DNA of 36,159 nucleotides from Pirellula staleyi DSM 6068 (GTDB lineage Bacteria > Planctomycetota > Planctomycetia > Pirellulales > Pirellulaceae). The notes below the pieces were generated by a model. It was not told the origin of the DNA and searched no databases. It worked only from the letters and a program-made list of their open reading frames with translations. Made by a program: the position numbers and the translations under genes. Of the stretch, positions 9,901-17,706 are shown in pieces (positions within the stretch are counted from its first letter, which is position 1; each line of letters opens with the position of its first letter). The DNA is taken from contig CAMCMB010000074.1 of NCBI GenBank assembly GCA_945875845.1, forward strand, positions 1-36,159. Reading direction: 5' to 3'.

Positions 9901-10408
9901 CGCGATCGAATAATGTCTTGAGCGACCACCAAACGCTCTCGATATAGCTTTGATGATAGGTGACGTAGGCTTGCGACAAATCGATCCAAAAGCCTAAGCG
10001 TTCGGTCATGCGTTCCCATTCTTGCATGTACCTCCAAACGCTTTCCTGACACCGCTGAATGAAGCCTTCGATCCCATACGCTTCGATTTCCTCTTTGCTA
10101 TGGATACCTAGTTCCTTGCAGACCTCGACTTCCACAGGTAGACCGTGAGTATCCCAGCCTGCCTTTCGATCGCAGCGAAATCCTCGCATGGTGCGATAGC
10201 GAGGAAAGACATCTTTGATGGCGCGGGTCAAGCAATGTCCTGGATGGGGCATTCCATTGGCTGTTGGTGGTCCTTCGAAGAAAACGAAAGCCGGACCAGC
10301 GGCCCTTAGGTCCAGCGATTTTTCATAAATGCGATTCTGTTTCCAAAACGCCAGAATTTCTTCTTCGAGTTTTGGAAACTTAATATCCGTTTTGACAGCG
10401 TGAAACAT
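6980..10408 (-). CDS. ileS: Isoleucyl-tRNA synthetase (long, probably IleS2-type)
   Basis: Charges tRNA-Ile with isoleucine; class Ia synthetase of 1142 residues. The HIGH motif appears as H55-P-G-H58 within [13 protein letters not shown] and the KMSKS motif at 668-672. The CP1 editing domain lies between them. The C-terminal third carries the anticodon-binding domain and a long extension ending in a beta-rich tail. Length, the FEGPPTANG...HPGH block and the absence of an obvious C-terminal zinc-finger cysteine cluster point to the eukaryote-like IleS2 clade rather than the E. coli-type enzyme. That is inference from remembered family features. IleS2 enzymes are generally less sensitive to mupirocin. 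The gene lies between the acidic-protein gene upstream (64-bp gap) and fumC downstream. Confidence 0.96.
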   Translation of the reverse strand: MFHAVKTDIKFPKLEEEILAFWKQNRIYEKSLDLRAAGPAFVFFEGPPTANGMPHPGHCLTRAIKDVFPRYRTMRGFRCDRKAGWDTHGLPVEVEVCKELGIHSKEEIEAYGIEGFIQRCQESVWRYMQEWERMTERLGFWIDLSQAYVTYHQSYIESVWWSLKTLFDRGLLYRGHKIVWWWAQGGTALSAGEVGQGYREVADPSVFVRFPIEGLEKTSLVVWTTTPWTLPNNQFAAVNTQLDYAFCRDEEADETIVVAQALVQSLADKTKRKLTVQKTVKGSKLVGLHYTPPFPYYYDQQASTSVALKASGAERPSWRVVAAPFVTIDSGTGLVHVAPPFGETDYEVLVEQRKRFSESDQPPLLCAVSPSGKFTSEAPDYEGIWVKDADKPITRRLRDQGSLWYQEQYVHDYPFCWRASEDPLIQYPRESWFIRTTSYRDAMLENNQKIGWHPEHIGTGRFGNFLESNVDWAISRERYWGTPLPIWVCDQTGEMQGIGKYDELLAKPGVRGLEVWEQAKAKNPELVDDLRVHKPYIDAITYDSPFATGARMVRVTEVIDCWYDSGAMPFAQWGYPHQNAELFKSQFPADFISEAIDQTRGWFYSQLAISTMLFEKETVAYPHPFKNCIVLGLMLAEWYESKDGKQRFLTEEEARETLGNDLVHKTGKMSKSLRNYRSPQEIFDKYGADALRWYLFANQPPWNSILYSERAIRDSIPEFILRLWNIFSFFTIYAEIDGFQGPSDIVGPLAQLTSKEFAQSPTYRPIGDRSELDRWMMSELATACKVAVDRMDHYDSYGACQALNALVDALSNWYVRRSRSRYWSADKQSTDKLDAYWTLYESLIVIAKLIAPFTPFLAEVLWQHLKGTLAGVCESVHLCDYPDGSFATTDPTLNTRMALLREIASLGRSARMDAKLKVRQPLGRVEVTMADNMHIEWLKIHDDIVREELNVKEIHYASGASPFVEYSVLPNLRKLGPRVGPLLPKVKQALAIASGALLLEQMTLHSKITLNVDGKDIELDSEDIQVRMNAKAGWAAAQGKNCVVALNTELTESLIREGIAKDAIRLIQDMRKKRQCNFSDRIEVILQTDVSLIRDAIQENHAFICTETLAVRLSMETAAKSIELEDVELADTTVQLGLCPIT

Positions 10409-10472
10409 GACCTAGAGTCGGGGGCTGGTGGGTGAAAACTGCGAAGCTGAGCCGTTGCTTTCAAACGACAGC

Positions 10473-10979
10473 TCAATCGACATCGCTAATTCCCGGCTCG
10501 ATTTCCTCTTCCTCGTCCAAGATTTCTTCGTCAATATCTTCGACAGCGCCTGGAACCAATCCATCGTCGGCCGGTTCGATCTCGTATTCATCGTCCAGCT
10601 CTTCTTCGAAATCGTCGTCGAAATCATCATCGAAGTCATCTTCGTCGAAGTCTTCGAAGGGATCCTGTTCTTCGTCCTCAGTATCGCCGACGGGAAGCTC
10701 GTCTTCGCCTTCCTCCTCGTCCTCTCCCCAAGAATTTTTCGCAGGGGCGCGAACGGGAGCGTCGGCTTGAAGGGCCATTTCAAACCAATCCTGCAACGGC
10801 TCACCGAACTCAACGCTAGGTTGGTTCTGGGGCTCAATGGCCGAATCGTAGTCCGGTTCGAAATCCAAGGCTTTGGTAAGGTCGATTCCGCAGGCTGCGC
10901 CAGGTCCGAACGGCTGCTCCTCTACCGCGCAATTTCCGACAAGTCCGTTTTCCATTTGTGAATTATTAACCAGTTTCAC
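10473..10979 (-). CDS. Acidic D/E-rich protein of unknown function
   Basis: A 168-residue protein. The N-terminal part (about 1-85) has mixed composition with several Gln/Pro and hydrophobic positions. From about residue 88 to the end it is dominated by Asp and Glu in runs interrupted by Phe, Leu, Tyr and Pro. I choose the GTG at 10979, because a GGAG lies 8 to 9 bases upstream of it. An ATG at 10955 has no visible ribosome binding site. It is probably the first gene of a unit with ileS and fumC. A disordered, acidic tail could bind basic partners such as ribosomal proteins or nucleic-acid-binding proteins, or divalent ions. This is speculation. The codon periodicity and upstream ribosome binding site favour a real gene over a low-complexity artefact. 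Confidence 0.65.
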   Translation of the reverse strand: MKLVNNSQMENGLVGNCAVEEQPFGPGAACGIDLTKALDFEPDYDSAIEPQNQPSVEFGEPLQDWFEMALQADAPVRAPAKNSWGEDEEEGEDELPVGDTEDEEQDPFEDFDEDDFDDDFDDDFEEELDDEYEIEPADDGLVPGAVEDIDEEILDEEEEIEPGISDVD

Positions 10980-11222
10980 GAATTAGCTCCACCAAAGCGG
11001 CGAATTGAAGTGTGTGTGTGTTGTCGGGCCCAGAATCCTGTGTGCCTGAATCAATAGCATTCGCGTTTCAACGTCATTAGCGTGTCTCGTCCCTGGGATA
11101 CTGTCAACCGCCGTTGGTTGTTTTCCGTTATGACCAGCATTTTTTCGAAAAACACGCACGGAAGAGATCTCCGATTGCGACGGTTTAACGTACTTATTCG
11201 GGGTAACGGACGGAACGGACCA

Positions 11223-11283
11223 GGGAGGGTGAGGCTCCTGCCGAACCATTGCGTCGCATGCTCGGCAGGAGCCTCGCTCTCCC
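11223..11283. repeat. Family E inverted repeat, copy 1 (GGGAGGGTGAGGCTCC type)
   Basis: The left arm GGGAGGGTGAGGCTCCTGCC and the right arm GGCAGGAGCCTCGCTCTCCC are near-perfect inverted repeats around a short variable loop. A second full copy is at 35171-35231 and a half copy at 33156-33180. Confidence 0.85.
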
Positions 11284-11350
11284 ATTGAAGGGGCCGAACG
11301 GGCCATCCATGATTGCCCGGAGCGTTTTGTACGGCCCTTCAGGGCGAGCA

Positions 11351-11426
11351 AATCTAAAATCTCAAATCGCAGATCTCAAATCGCAGATCGAAGATCGCTA
11401 ACCAAGAACCAAGAACCATGAACCGC
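11351..11426. repeat. Imperfect 7-8-bp tandem repeats (CTCAAAT / CGCAGAT / AACCAAG units)
   Basis: Successive short units based on ATCTCAAATCGCAG are followed by tandem AACCAAG heptamers and then AACCATG. The tract lies just upstream of rsfS. Confidence 0.75.
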
Positions 11427-11522
11427 TAATCCCTTCCGAACCAATCTGGCGTGGCAATTGTCAAAACTTATAGTAAACTAAGCGATTGAATCGTTTTATT
11501 AAACCTCCCCCTGGCAAACCTA

Positions 11523-11954
11523 ATGGCACAACCGGATACGGCAACGACACTAAGACAAGTCCCGATGCACACACTGGCGGACAGCATCGAATTTGCCAAA
11601 ATTGCGGCGAAGGCTGCTGCTGAGAACAAGGCCCAAGAGATTCTCGTTTTGGATTTGTCCAAGCAAACGAGTGTTTTCGACTGCTTTGTCATCGCGACGG
11701 GGACTAGTCGACGCCAGATGCAAGCCATCGCGGAAGAAATCGAACGTGTCTTCAAGGCACGTGGCGAAATTAGGCTGAGCATAGCAGGATACAATGACAG
11801 TCGATGGATAGCGTTGGATTACGGTGGGGTCGTCATACATCTGTTTGACGAGGAATGCCGAAAATTTTATGATCTCGAAGGCCTTTGGGCCGACAGCGCT
11901 CGGATCGATCTCACCGAAGCGCTTCGCGAAACCAACGCCCGGGCAACCTTCTAG
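11523..11954 (+). CDS. rsfS: Ribosomal silencing factor RsfS (Iojap/YbeB family)
   Basis: A 143-residue protein, slightly longer than the usual 105-120 because of an N-terminal extension of about 15 residues. RsfS binds ribosomal protein uL14 and blocks subunit joining when nutrients are low. The family core is clear: KAAAENKAQEILVLDL, then FDCFVIATGTSRRQMQAIAEEI (S and R conserved), the YNDSRWIALDYGGVVIHLF strand pair and the C-terminal YDLEGLWADS segment. The start at 11523 has no strong ribosome binding site; the next in-frame ATG at 11565 (MHTLADSIEFAK) would give a more typical length and is an alternative. A small membrane-protein gene follows after 29 bases. Unlike many bacteria, there is no nadD or proA beside it. 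Confidence 0.93.
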   Translation: MAQPDTATTLRQVPMHTLADSIEFAKIAAKAAAENKAQEILVLDLSKQTSVFDCFVIATGTSRRQMQAIAEEIERVFKARGEIRLSIAGYNDSRWIALDYGGVVIHLFDEECRKFYDLEGLWADSARIDLTEALRETNARATF

Positions 11955-11983
11955 GATTCCAAACGCTGGCAAGGAGCAGGCAA

Positions 11984-12175
11984 ATGGCGATATCGATTCA
12001 ATACTTGTTGTGGTTGCTTCCGATTTTGGCAGCCGTATCTCTAGTGATGGCCGCCACACGACATGAACGCAACGATCGAATCCTGAGTCAAAGTTGGCGC
12101 ACCGCCGTATGGACTCTAAGCTTCCTAGGGGCCATCGCTGCGGTGCTTTGGTTCGCCATGTTCTGGATAGGTTAG
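11984..12175 (+). CDS. Small two-helix membrane protein of unknown function
   Basis: A 63-residue protein not recognised as a named family. The start at 11984 is fixed by an AAGGAG ribosome binding site at 11971-11976 with a 7-base spacer. A longer in-frame extension upstream runs through the rsfS coding frame and is not needed. Helix 1 is about residues 5-23 (IQYLLWLLPILAAVSLVMA) and helix 2 about 43-62 (WTLSFLGAIAAVLWFAMFWI). A short positively charged loop with Arg residues lies between them. It sits 29 bases after rsfS and is probably co-transcribed. The inverted repeat just downstream begins right at the stop codon and may end the transcript. Confidence 0.7.
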   Translation: MAISIQYLLWLLPILAAVSLVMAATRHERNDRILSQSWRTAVWTLSFLGAIAAVLWFAMFWIG

Positions 12176-12281
12176 GATTCACCGGACGGCTCGCGCCGTT
12201 CCGCTACCAAATGCCGTTCCGCTACCAAATGCCGTTCCGCTACCAAATGTTAGTGGAACGGCGCGAGCCGCCCGATGAGTC
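12176..12281. repeat. Family D inverted repeat, copy 1, with an 18-bp internal tandem repeat
   Basis: The arms GGCTCGCGCCGTTCCGCTA and TAGTGGAACGGCGCGAGCC form a long inverted repeat, extending to GATTCACCGGAC on the left and GCCCGATGAGTC on the right. The apex holds about three copies of an 18-bp unit (CCGTTCCGCTACCAAATG). Related copies are at 17577-17659 and 21163-21270. Confidence 0.85.
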
Positions 12282-12360
12282 AAACAGAACAAATTCGCAG
12301 CTTATCCGCGAAAGCTACCCGGAGATAGCACCTTTTGAGGACACATGACAACCCGTGCCC

Positions 12361-12394
12361 GTAAGCGAGGTGACGACTGCAATCCCTCGCTTAC
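12361..12394. repeat. Hairpin repeat GTAAGCGAGG ... CCTCGCTTAC, copy 2
   Basis: It has the same exact 10-bp arms as at 5378-5411, with a 14-nt spacer differing at few positions. It directly abuts the left end of the 116-bp element. Confidence 0.8.
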
Positions 12395-12395
12395 C

Positions 12396-12511
12396 GGCTT
12401 GTTGATTTAATGGTACGACGGACTTCCAAGTCCGTCGAATTTCCCATTGACGGACTTGGAAGTCCGTCATACCGCCCTTAACCAATAAAGACTTCATTAA
12501 ATCAACAAGCC
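12396..12511. mobile_element. 116-bp MITE-like element, copy 1
   Basis: The left end GGCTTGTTGATTTAATG and the right end CATTAAATCAACAAGCC are perfect 17-bp terminal inverted repeats. Inside are two copies of a self-complementary 20-mer, GACGGACTTCCAAGTCCGTC and its inverse complement, separated by a short AT-rich spacer. There is no coding capacity. A copy of identical length lies at 23415-23530 with about seven substitutions. This fits a non-autonomous mobilised element or a REP/BIME-type palindromic pair. No obvious target-site duplication is seen. Confidence 0.8.
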
Positions 12512-12512
12512 C

Positions 12513-12640
12513 TTACGCGTCGGGTTACCAAAGCGTGGCACGAGCGCGCTCGCTCGTGAATCCATGGGCGAGACGCCCATGCCACTTTCGAATACCCCGT
12601 GTTCACAGCCCATGAAAGCAACAAGCCGTCACGCGTCGGG
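12513..12640 (-). repeat. Dispersed palindromic repeat, family C, copy 2 (inverted)
   Basis: It contains CATGGGCGAGACGCCCATG at 12563-12581, the reverse complement of the core at 5316-5334. On the minus strand it begins with GGCTTGTTGCTTTCATG, close to the 17-bp end of the 116-bp element. It is flanked by direct repeats of ACGCGTCGGGTTACCA near 12515 and 12630. Confidence 0.8.
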
Positions 12641-12716
12641 TTACCATGAGCCTATCCGCCTTTTGCGGAGCAAAAGGCGACCATGTTTCGACGTTCGCGA
12701 ACCATTTGAAATTCGG

Positions 12717-15194
12717 TCAGGGATACGACAATTTCGATTTGCTCAATTGAAATGATTTGCTGTCTCCTTCCTGAAACGTCACGCGAGCCATGCGACGCAT
12801 GCCCCTACCCTCCACCGAAGATATGGTTCCTTGTCCATAGGTGGGGTGCATTACGATATCACCTTCTTCGAAACGATCGACAGGGATTCCATCCGGTGTG
12901 GTTGTCACTGTAATTTGGGCGGCGGTTTTGAGACCGCCTCGGGGCAATTGTTTGTTTAAGCGATCCAGTTTTTTCGAGATGTCGTCAAGCCCCATCGGGG
13001 TCTCTTCGTCCGAAAAAACCCGCAGACTCAAATCTTGAAAGACCACGTCGTTGTCGTCTGCGTTCTCATCCGCAACGCCGCCTGGTGGCTCCTGAGAACC
13101 TTCCCACTCCTCTTTTGGTTCAATGGCAGGCTGCTTGCGCTTGGGTGCTGGAATATTAGCGCGTTTGCCCCGATGCAAAAAGCTCTTTGCTTCCCAATCC
13201 TCTTGATACGAATTGCCATGATCGTCCGCTGCAAAATCGTCACCGAAACCGAAGGGTTCGCTGCGGTCAATGATCTCCATCTCCGCTCGCGGCAGTTCCA
13301 ATAAAAAGGAACTTGGGCAACTCATCTTGGAGTTTCCAAAGCCTCGAGTGCGGGCTGTGCTAATTTGCAGCCGGTTTCGGGCGCGTGTGATGCCCACAAA
13401 AAACAATCGACGTTCTTCTTCCAATTGGGCTGGGTCGCGCATCGATCGAATGTGCGGTAATACTTCTTGTTCGACAGCGATGATGAAAACGTTGTCGAAC
13501 TCGAGCCCCTTAGCAGAATGCAATGTCATGAGAGTGACTTTGCTGTCGGTATCCGTGATACCATCGGCGTCGCTCAGCAGCGTCACTTGTTCGAGAAAAC
13601 GTTCGATCGCATTTCCATCCAAATCTTGGCGGTCGACTTCCGCTGCGTCGGCGATGAGTTCATTGATGTTACCTTGGATGCTCTCGTCCGGTGCCTCTGA
13701 CTTCTTGCCCGATAGATACTTGACGTAGTCGGTCTTGGCGACCAATTGCTGAATCAATACCGCGAGCGGGCCAGTCGAAAGATGGACCAGCTGTTCGTAG
13801 ATCGCAAGGAAATCGCGAGCACCGGAAGCGGCCTTTTTGCTTAGTAATCCATGTTCAATCGCTGCCCTGAGCGCCACAAGCATCGGTATGTCTTTCGAGC
13901 GAGCCAGCTCGGTAACTTTTGCTAGGGATTTGTCGCCAAGTCCGCGTGTGGGCACATTGACGACACGTTGGAATGAAATATCGTCGGTCGGATTGTGAAC
14001 CAGCCGCAAATATGCCAGCAAGTCCTTGATCTCCTCTCGGTGATAGAACCGGAATCCACCGATCAATTGATAATTGAGTTTGCGACGAAGCAAGGCGGCT
14101 TCTAGAAGTCGCGAGTGCGCATTGGTCCGGTAGAGAATAGCGAAATCTTTTGGTTTTGCACTCCCTTCGATAACCGCCACGGCGATTTGGTCGGCGATGT
14201 TGTCCGCTTCATCGCGTGCGGTCGAGTAGGCGCAGAGTCGAACTGGAGAGCCTTGCTCTCTTGTTGGGATCAATCGCTTGGCTTTGCGGCGTGTATTGCA
14301 GGAGATGAGCGCATCCGCAACGGAAAGTACCTCCGGTGTGCTTCGATAGTTTTGTTCGAGCCGAACGGTAACGACGTTGGGATAGTCGCGTTCGAAATTA
14401 AGGATATTGGAAATGTCCGCGCCTCGCCAACCGTAGATCGATTGATCTGGGTCGCCTGTGACGTTCAAGTTTGGATACTCGACGGACATAGAACGCACGA
14501 TGAGATACTGTGACAGGTTGGTGTCCTGATATTCATCGACCAAAATATAGCGATGCTTGGAATCGAGTTCGCTGCGAAGATCGGGGCTTGATCGCAAAAT
14601 CGAGGCGGTATGCATCAAGAGATCATCGAAGTCAACCGCGTTGTTTTGGAGCAAGAGTTTCTGATAGGCTGGATAGATCTTGCCCAAGATCTTGTCGGTC
14701 GCAGAGCGATGTTCGCCTTCTAGCATCTCGGGTGTGATGACACGATTTTTGAGTTCGCTAATTCCTTTGACAACGTCATTGAAATTCAGATGCGTCATGG
14801 ATACTTGGGCCAGCTCAATGGCTTGTTGCATGGCCTTTTTGGAATCGTCCATATCGAAGATGGAAAAATTTTCTGAGATGCCTACCATGCGTCCATAGCG
14901 GCGTAGAAAGCGAGCGCAGTAGCCGTGGTACGTTCCCATCCAAACGGGTGCGTCGTCGCTGATCTTCGCCAGCCTGGATTTCATCTCCTGGGCGGCTTTG
15001 TTGGTGAATGTCAATGCAAGGATTGAATAGGGCGAAATGCCTTGTTCCAGCAAATAAGCGATTCGGTGGGTAACAACGCGGGTTTTGCCGCTGCCAGGGC
15101 CAGCTAGGGTAAGCAATGGGCCATCCACATGTGTTACCGCTGCACGCTGGGCTGGATTCAAGTTTTCTAGAATGCGGGAATTCTCAATCGCCAT
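12717..15194 (-). CDS. pcrA: UvrD/PcrA-type SF1A DNA helicase
   Basis: A 3'-5' DNA helicase for repair and replication-conflict resolution, 825 residues from the chosen start. Walker A is GPGSGKT at 32-38 and Walker B/DEYQDTN starts at D220. Motif IV is LEQNYRST, motif [15 protein letters not shown] and motif [19 protein letters not shown]. The C-terminal tail ends in a Tudor-like beta domain ([19 protein letters not shown]), as in PcrA/UvrD proteins that contact RNA polymerase. I start at the ATG at 15194 ([16 protein letters not shown]), because it has a GGAG 8 bases upstream and fits the family. The open frame continues 53 codons further upstream without family similarity. Between the motor and tail is an acidic, Pro/Lys-rich linker. 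It is divergent from the AAA ATPase gene. Confidence 0.94.
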   Translation of the reverse strand: MAIENSRILENLNPAQRAAVTHVDGPLLTLAGPGSGKTRVVTHRIAYLLEQGISPYSILALTFTNKAAQEMKSRLAKISDDAPVWMGTYHGYCARFLRRYGRMVGISENFSIFDMDDSKKAMQQAIELAQVSMTHLNFNDVVKGISELKNRVITPEMLEGEHRSATDKILGKIYPAYQKLLLQNNAVDFDDLLMHTASILRSSPDLRSELDSKHRYILVDEYQDTNLSQYLIVRSMSVEYPNLNVTGDPDQSIYGWRGADISNILNFERDYPNVVTVRLEQNYRSTPEVLSVADALISCNTRRKAKRLIPTREQGSPVRLCAYSTARDEADNIADQIAVAVIEGSAKPKDFAILYRTNAHSRLLEAALLRRKLNYQLIGGFRFYHREEIKDLLAYLRLVHNPTDDISFQRVVNVPTRGLGDKSLAKVTELARSKDIPMLVALRAAIEHGLLSKKAASGARDFLAIYEQLVHLSTGPLAVLIQQLVAKTDYVKYLSGKKSEAPDESIQGNINELIADAAEVDRQDLDGNAIERFLEQVTLLSDADGITDTDSKVTLMTLHSAKGLEFDNVFIIAVEQEVLPHIRSMRDPAQLEEERRLFFVGITRARNRLQISTARTRGFGNSKMSCPSSFLLELPRAEMEIIDRSEPFGFGDDFAADDHGNSYQEDWEAKSFLHRGKRANIPAPKRKQPAIEPKEEWEGSQEPPGGVADENADDNDVVFQDLSLRVFSDEETPMGLDDISKKLDRLNKQLPRGGLKTAAQITVTTTPDGIPVDRFEEGDIVMHPTYGQGTISSVEGRGMRRMARVTFQEGDSKSFQLSKSKLSYP

Positions 15195-15355
15195 CGGGTT
15201 TGCTCCATGCGTCGGACGAAAATAACTTTTCACGCGAGGGGCTCGCACGAAAGCTTGGGTTGGATACGTAACGATTCTTGTTTTGGCGACCAACTTCTTG
15301 CGGTCATAGTATCGCTTATAGAGCGAGTCCTTCCAAGAGCCAGAATTTGCCAACG

Positions 15356-15383
15356 TTGCCTACATGCTATAACACCCTATAAT
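15356..15383 (+). promoter_or_regulatory. Predicted sigma-70-type promoter for the AAA ATPase gene
   Basis: A TTGCCT at 15356-15361 and a consensus TATAAT at 15378-15383 are separated by 16 bases. They lie 43 bases upstream of the ATG at 15426. A second TATAAC at 15368-15373 is nearby. This is read by eye only. Confidence 0.5.
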
Positions 15384-15425
15384 CGATCTCACTTTCCAAT
15401 TCTCCTAGAAGTCGACTCCACCCCG

Positions 15426-16847
15426 ATGTCCAATACCAAGCAACCTTCCGCAAAAACGCTAGCTGAGCTTCAAGCGAGCGGCTGGAAAAGCCGATCCGTC
15501 AAAGAAGAAATTCGCTCGAATTTTCTAAAAATGCTGGCTGACGGCGAGCCCCTCTACCCTGGAATCATCGGTTACGAAGATACCGTCATTCCGGAACTCA
15601 ACATCGCCTTGCTGGCTGGACACGACCTGTTGTTTCTCGGTGAAAAGGGGCAGGCCAAAAGTCGGCTTATGCGAACTCTCGTTCGATTTCTCGACGCGTA
15701 CGTCCCCTTTCTGGATATCCCCGAGGTACCTGTCCATGAGGATCCATTCCATCCGATCACGAAAACTGCCAAGGAGTTTTTGGCAAGTCACACCGCAGAA
15801 CAAGTGCCTATCGGATGGTGGCATCGTTCCGAACGCTATGTGGAACGACTTGCACCCGGCACCAAATTCGCCGACGTAATCGGCGAAATTGATCCTTCGA
15901 AACTGACGGGCGGTGTCAGCATGGGGGCGGAGGCCGCTCTGCACTTTGGCTTGATTCCGCGAATGCACCGCGGCATCTTTGCCATGAACGAGTTACCCGA
16001 GCTCGATGAAATGGTTCAAGTAGGCCTTTTCAACATCCTCGAAGAAAGAGACGTACAGATTCGAGGCTACCCGGTTCGATTCGACCTGGATATCTTCATT
16101 TTGTTTTCCGCAAACCCGGGAACCTACAATCGAAGCGGCAAAGTGATCCCGCAATTGAAGGATCGGATTGGATCACTCATTCAAACGCACTATCAGACCG
16201 ATCGCGATCTCGGTATTCAAATCTTGCAGCAAGAATCCGGCCTCGATCTAGGCGGCCAATATCCGGTCCAAATTCCTTATTTCATGACGGAGATTATCGA
16301 AGAAATTACGACACAGGCTCGAAAGAGCAAGTACGTCGACCAAGCCTCCGGAGTGTCGGCACGTTTTTCGCTGTCGAACTATCGAACTATGATCGCATCC
16401 GCCCGCCAAAGATCCGTTTTGTTGGGAGAACCAGTAGCTGTACCGAGAATCAGCGATTTAGGGCACTTGTATTCGTCGTCCCTAGGCAAATTAGAAGTGG
16501 ATTTGATGGGGAGCCACCAAATGACCGAACACAAGATCCTGGATTCATTGATAGCCAACGCCATCAAAGTCGTGTTCGAACAATACACCAGCGAGCATGG
16601 TGTTGGGCAGATTGCGGACATATTCAACAAAGGCGTGCGGATCGAAGTGGGGGATCTTTTGCCCAGTTCGGCGTACGCGGAGCGGCTCAAGCACGTCCCA
16701 CCCATTTGGGACGCTGCCTTTGACGTCAATGCGACGGATCAACCCGCTATTCGAGCTTCCTGTGTCGAATTCGTTCTCGCCGGCTTGTACAGTTTGGACA
16801 AAATAAGCCGAGCGAGCAAACACGGAAAAGTGAGCTACGAAGTCTGA
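15426..16847 (+). CDS. MoxR/ChlI-like AAA+ ATPase (COG1239-like)
   Basis: A 473-residue AAA+ ATPase resembling the magnesium-chelatase I-subunit/MoxR group. The Walker A-like motif is GEKGQAKS (72-79), in place of the classic GxxGxGKT. A Walker B-like hydrophobic strand follows as [11 protein letters not shown] and sensor 1 as FILFSANP. It also shows the [15 protein letters not shown] helix-2 insert (here [12 protein letters not shown]) seen in MoxR/ChlI proteins, which work with VWA-domain partners to remodel or insert metals into proteins. No VWA gene is adjacent. The chosen ATG (MSNTKQPS) has a good promoter 43 bases upstream. An open frame begins at 15207, but its first 73 codons overlap the divergent promoter region and show no family features. 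The substrate is unknown. Confidence 0.82.
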   Translation: MSNTKQPSAKTLAELQASGWKSRSVKEEIRSNFLKMLADGEPLYPGIIGYEDTVIPELNIALLAGHDLLFLGEKGQAKSRLMRTLVRFLDAYVPFLDIPEVPVHEDPFHPITKTAKEFLASHTAEQVPIGWWHRSERYVERLAPGTKFADVIGEIDPSKLTGGVSMGAEAALHFGLIPRMHRGIFAMNELPELDEMVQVGLFNILEERDVQIRGYPVRFDLDIFILFSANPGTYNRSGKVIPQLKDRIGSLIQTHYQTDRDLGIQILQQESGLDLGGQYPVQIPYFMTEIIEEITTQARKSKYVDQASGVSARFSLSNYRTMIASARQRSVLLGEPVAVPRISDLGHLYSSSLGKLEVDLMGSHQMTEHKILDSLIANAIKVVFEQYTSEHGVGQIADIFNKGVRIEVGDLLPSSAYAERLKHVPPIWDAAFDVNATDQPAIRASCVEFVLAGLYSLDKISRASKHGKVSYEV

Positions 16848-16851
16848 GGAA

Positions 16852-16882
16852 TTGGACAGGAGTCTTGAACCAACGCTATAAT
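16852..16882 (+). promoter_or_regulatory. Possible promoter of the glutathione peroxidase gene
   Basis: A consensus TATAAT at 16877-16882 lies 47 bases before the ATG at 16930. The best -35 candidate is TTGGAC at 16852-16857, with a long 19-base spacer, so only the -10 box is convincing. Confidence 0.4.
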
Positions 16883-16929
16883 GCGACGCGGATCGCTTCC
16901 ATCTCTTTTTTACTAGGAACCAATTGACA

Positions 16930-17547
16930 ATGTATCGAAAAACTCTCATGGCTGGAATCGCTACTATGATCCTCGTGTCTGGATACGCTGCAACGCCCAA
17001 TGCAACATCGACTGCCGCAGCCGACGAATCTTCGAAAACGGATCTCCCGAAGGCCCTCTCGTTCAAGATGAAAACGCTCGAAGGAGAACCCGCCGACTTC
17101 AGCAAGTATGCCGGCAAAGTCGTCATGTTTGTCAACGTCGCCAGCAAGTGCGGATACACGGGACAATACGATGCACTTCAGAAGCTAAATGTAGCTTACA
17201 AGGACAAAGGACTCGTCATCGTTGGAGTTCCCTGCAATCAGTTCGGTAGCCAAGAATCGGGCACCAGCAAGGAAATCCGAGATTTCTGTACCAGCAAGTA
17301 CAAGATCTCCTTTGACATGATGGAAAAGGTAAACGTCAAGGATGCTGGCAGCGAAAAGGCTTGCGAGCTTTTCAAGTACCTAACCGAGCAAGAGGCTAAG
17401 CCACTTGGCAAAGGCGCGGTAAAGTGGAATTTCGAAAAGTTTGTTCTGGATCGTAAAGGAAATTTGGTCGGCCGATTCAACAGTGGAACAGAACCCGATT
17501 CCGCTGATGTGATCAAACTGATCGAAGCCTCGCTTGCAAGTAAGTAA
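16930..17547 (+). CDS. Exported glutathione peroxidase-family thiol peroxidase
   Basis: A 205-residue thiol peroxidase. The N-terminal segment 1-31 reads as a Sec signal peptide (hydrophobic core MAGIATMILVSGYAA, then Ala-rich AAADES), so it should detoxify peroxides in the periplasm. The fold motifs are intact: NVASKCGYTGQY with peroxidatic Cys74, PCNQFGSQE with Gln104, and VKWNFEKF with Trp166-Asn167. It is a Cys-type, not a selenocysteine, enzyme. C102 and C120 are candidates for a resolving cysteine. An in-frame TTG two codons upstream is less likely than the ATG at 16930. Such enzymes mostly use thioredoxin rather than glutathione. The downstream family D hairpin may terminate the transcript. 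Confidence 0.92.
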   Translation: MYRKTLMAGIATMILVSGYAATPNATSTAAADESSKTDLPKALSFKMKTLEGEPADFSKYAGKVVMFVNVASKCGYTGQYDALQKLNVAYKDKGLVIVGVPCNQFGSQESGTSKEIRDFCTSKYKISFDMMEKVNVKDAGSEKACELFKYLTEQEAKPLGKGAVKWNFEKFVLDRKGNLVGRFNSGTEPDSADVIKLIEASLASK

Positions 17548-17576
17548 GGCGAACGGCAGGTGCCAACAACTTTTTT

Positions 17577-17659
17577 TAGTGGAGCGGCGCAAGACGCCCG
17601 GTGAATCCTCGGGTGAATCAAGAATCCTCACCGGACTGCTTGCGCTGTTCCGCTACAAA
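17577..17659. repeat. Family D inverted repeat, copy 2
   Basis: The arms TAGTGGAGCGGCGCAAG and CTTGCGCTGTTCCGCTA are imperfect inverted repeats with inner arms CCGGTGA/TCACCGG. It follows the peroxidase stop codon by 30 bases and a T-run precedes it, so it could act as a terminator for opposite-strand transcription. Related copies are at 12176-12281 and 21163-21270. Confidence 0.8.
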
Positions 17660-17706
17660 GTTAGCAAATCGCAGGCTAGGGACCGTTTTTAGAAGTAGCA
17701 AGTATT

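Larger units (their letters stand above)
10980..11522. other. Divergent intergenic region with hairpin and tandem repeats
   Basis: This lies between the start of the acidic-protein gene (minus) and rsfS (plus), so it must hold both promoters. No coding frame is convincing. It contains the family E inverted repeat at 11223-11283 and imperfect heptamer repeats at 11351-11426. I could not find a well-spaced -35/-10 pair for either gene. Confidence 0.55.
12176..12716. other. Repeat-dense convergent intergenic region
   Basis: There is no gene in these 541 bases between the small membrane protein (plus) and the pcrA/uvrD gene (minus). Almost the whole span is made of dispersed repeat modules: family D hairpin (12176-12281), GTAAGCGAGG hairpin (12361-12394), the 116-bp MITE-like element (12396-12511) and family C copy 2 (12513-12640). 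It appears to be a landing site for several repeat families. Confidence 0.75.

Noticed and set aside
10428-10961. Plus-strand frames of 177 and 112 codons, one very rich in Ser
   Set aside because: They are the antisense of the D/E-rich codons of the acidic protein, where GAT/GAA runs read as Ser/Ile/Phe on the other strand.
11550-12182. A 210-codon minus-strand frame
   Set aside because: It covers the rsfS gene on the opposite strand. rsfS is a clear family member and the antisense translation is featureless.
12396-12511. The palindromic element as a CRISPR repeat or attC site
   Set aside because: There is no regular repeat-spacer array and no integrase or cas gene. The two copies are 11 kb apart.
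15207-15425. N-terminal extension of the AAA ATPase frame
   Set aside because: It overlaps the divergent helicase start and the predicted promoter at 15356-15383, and carries no family similarity.
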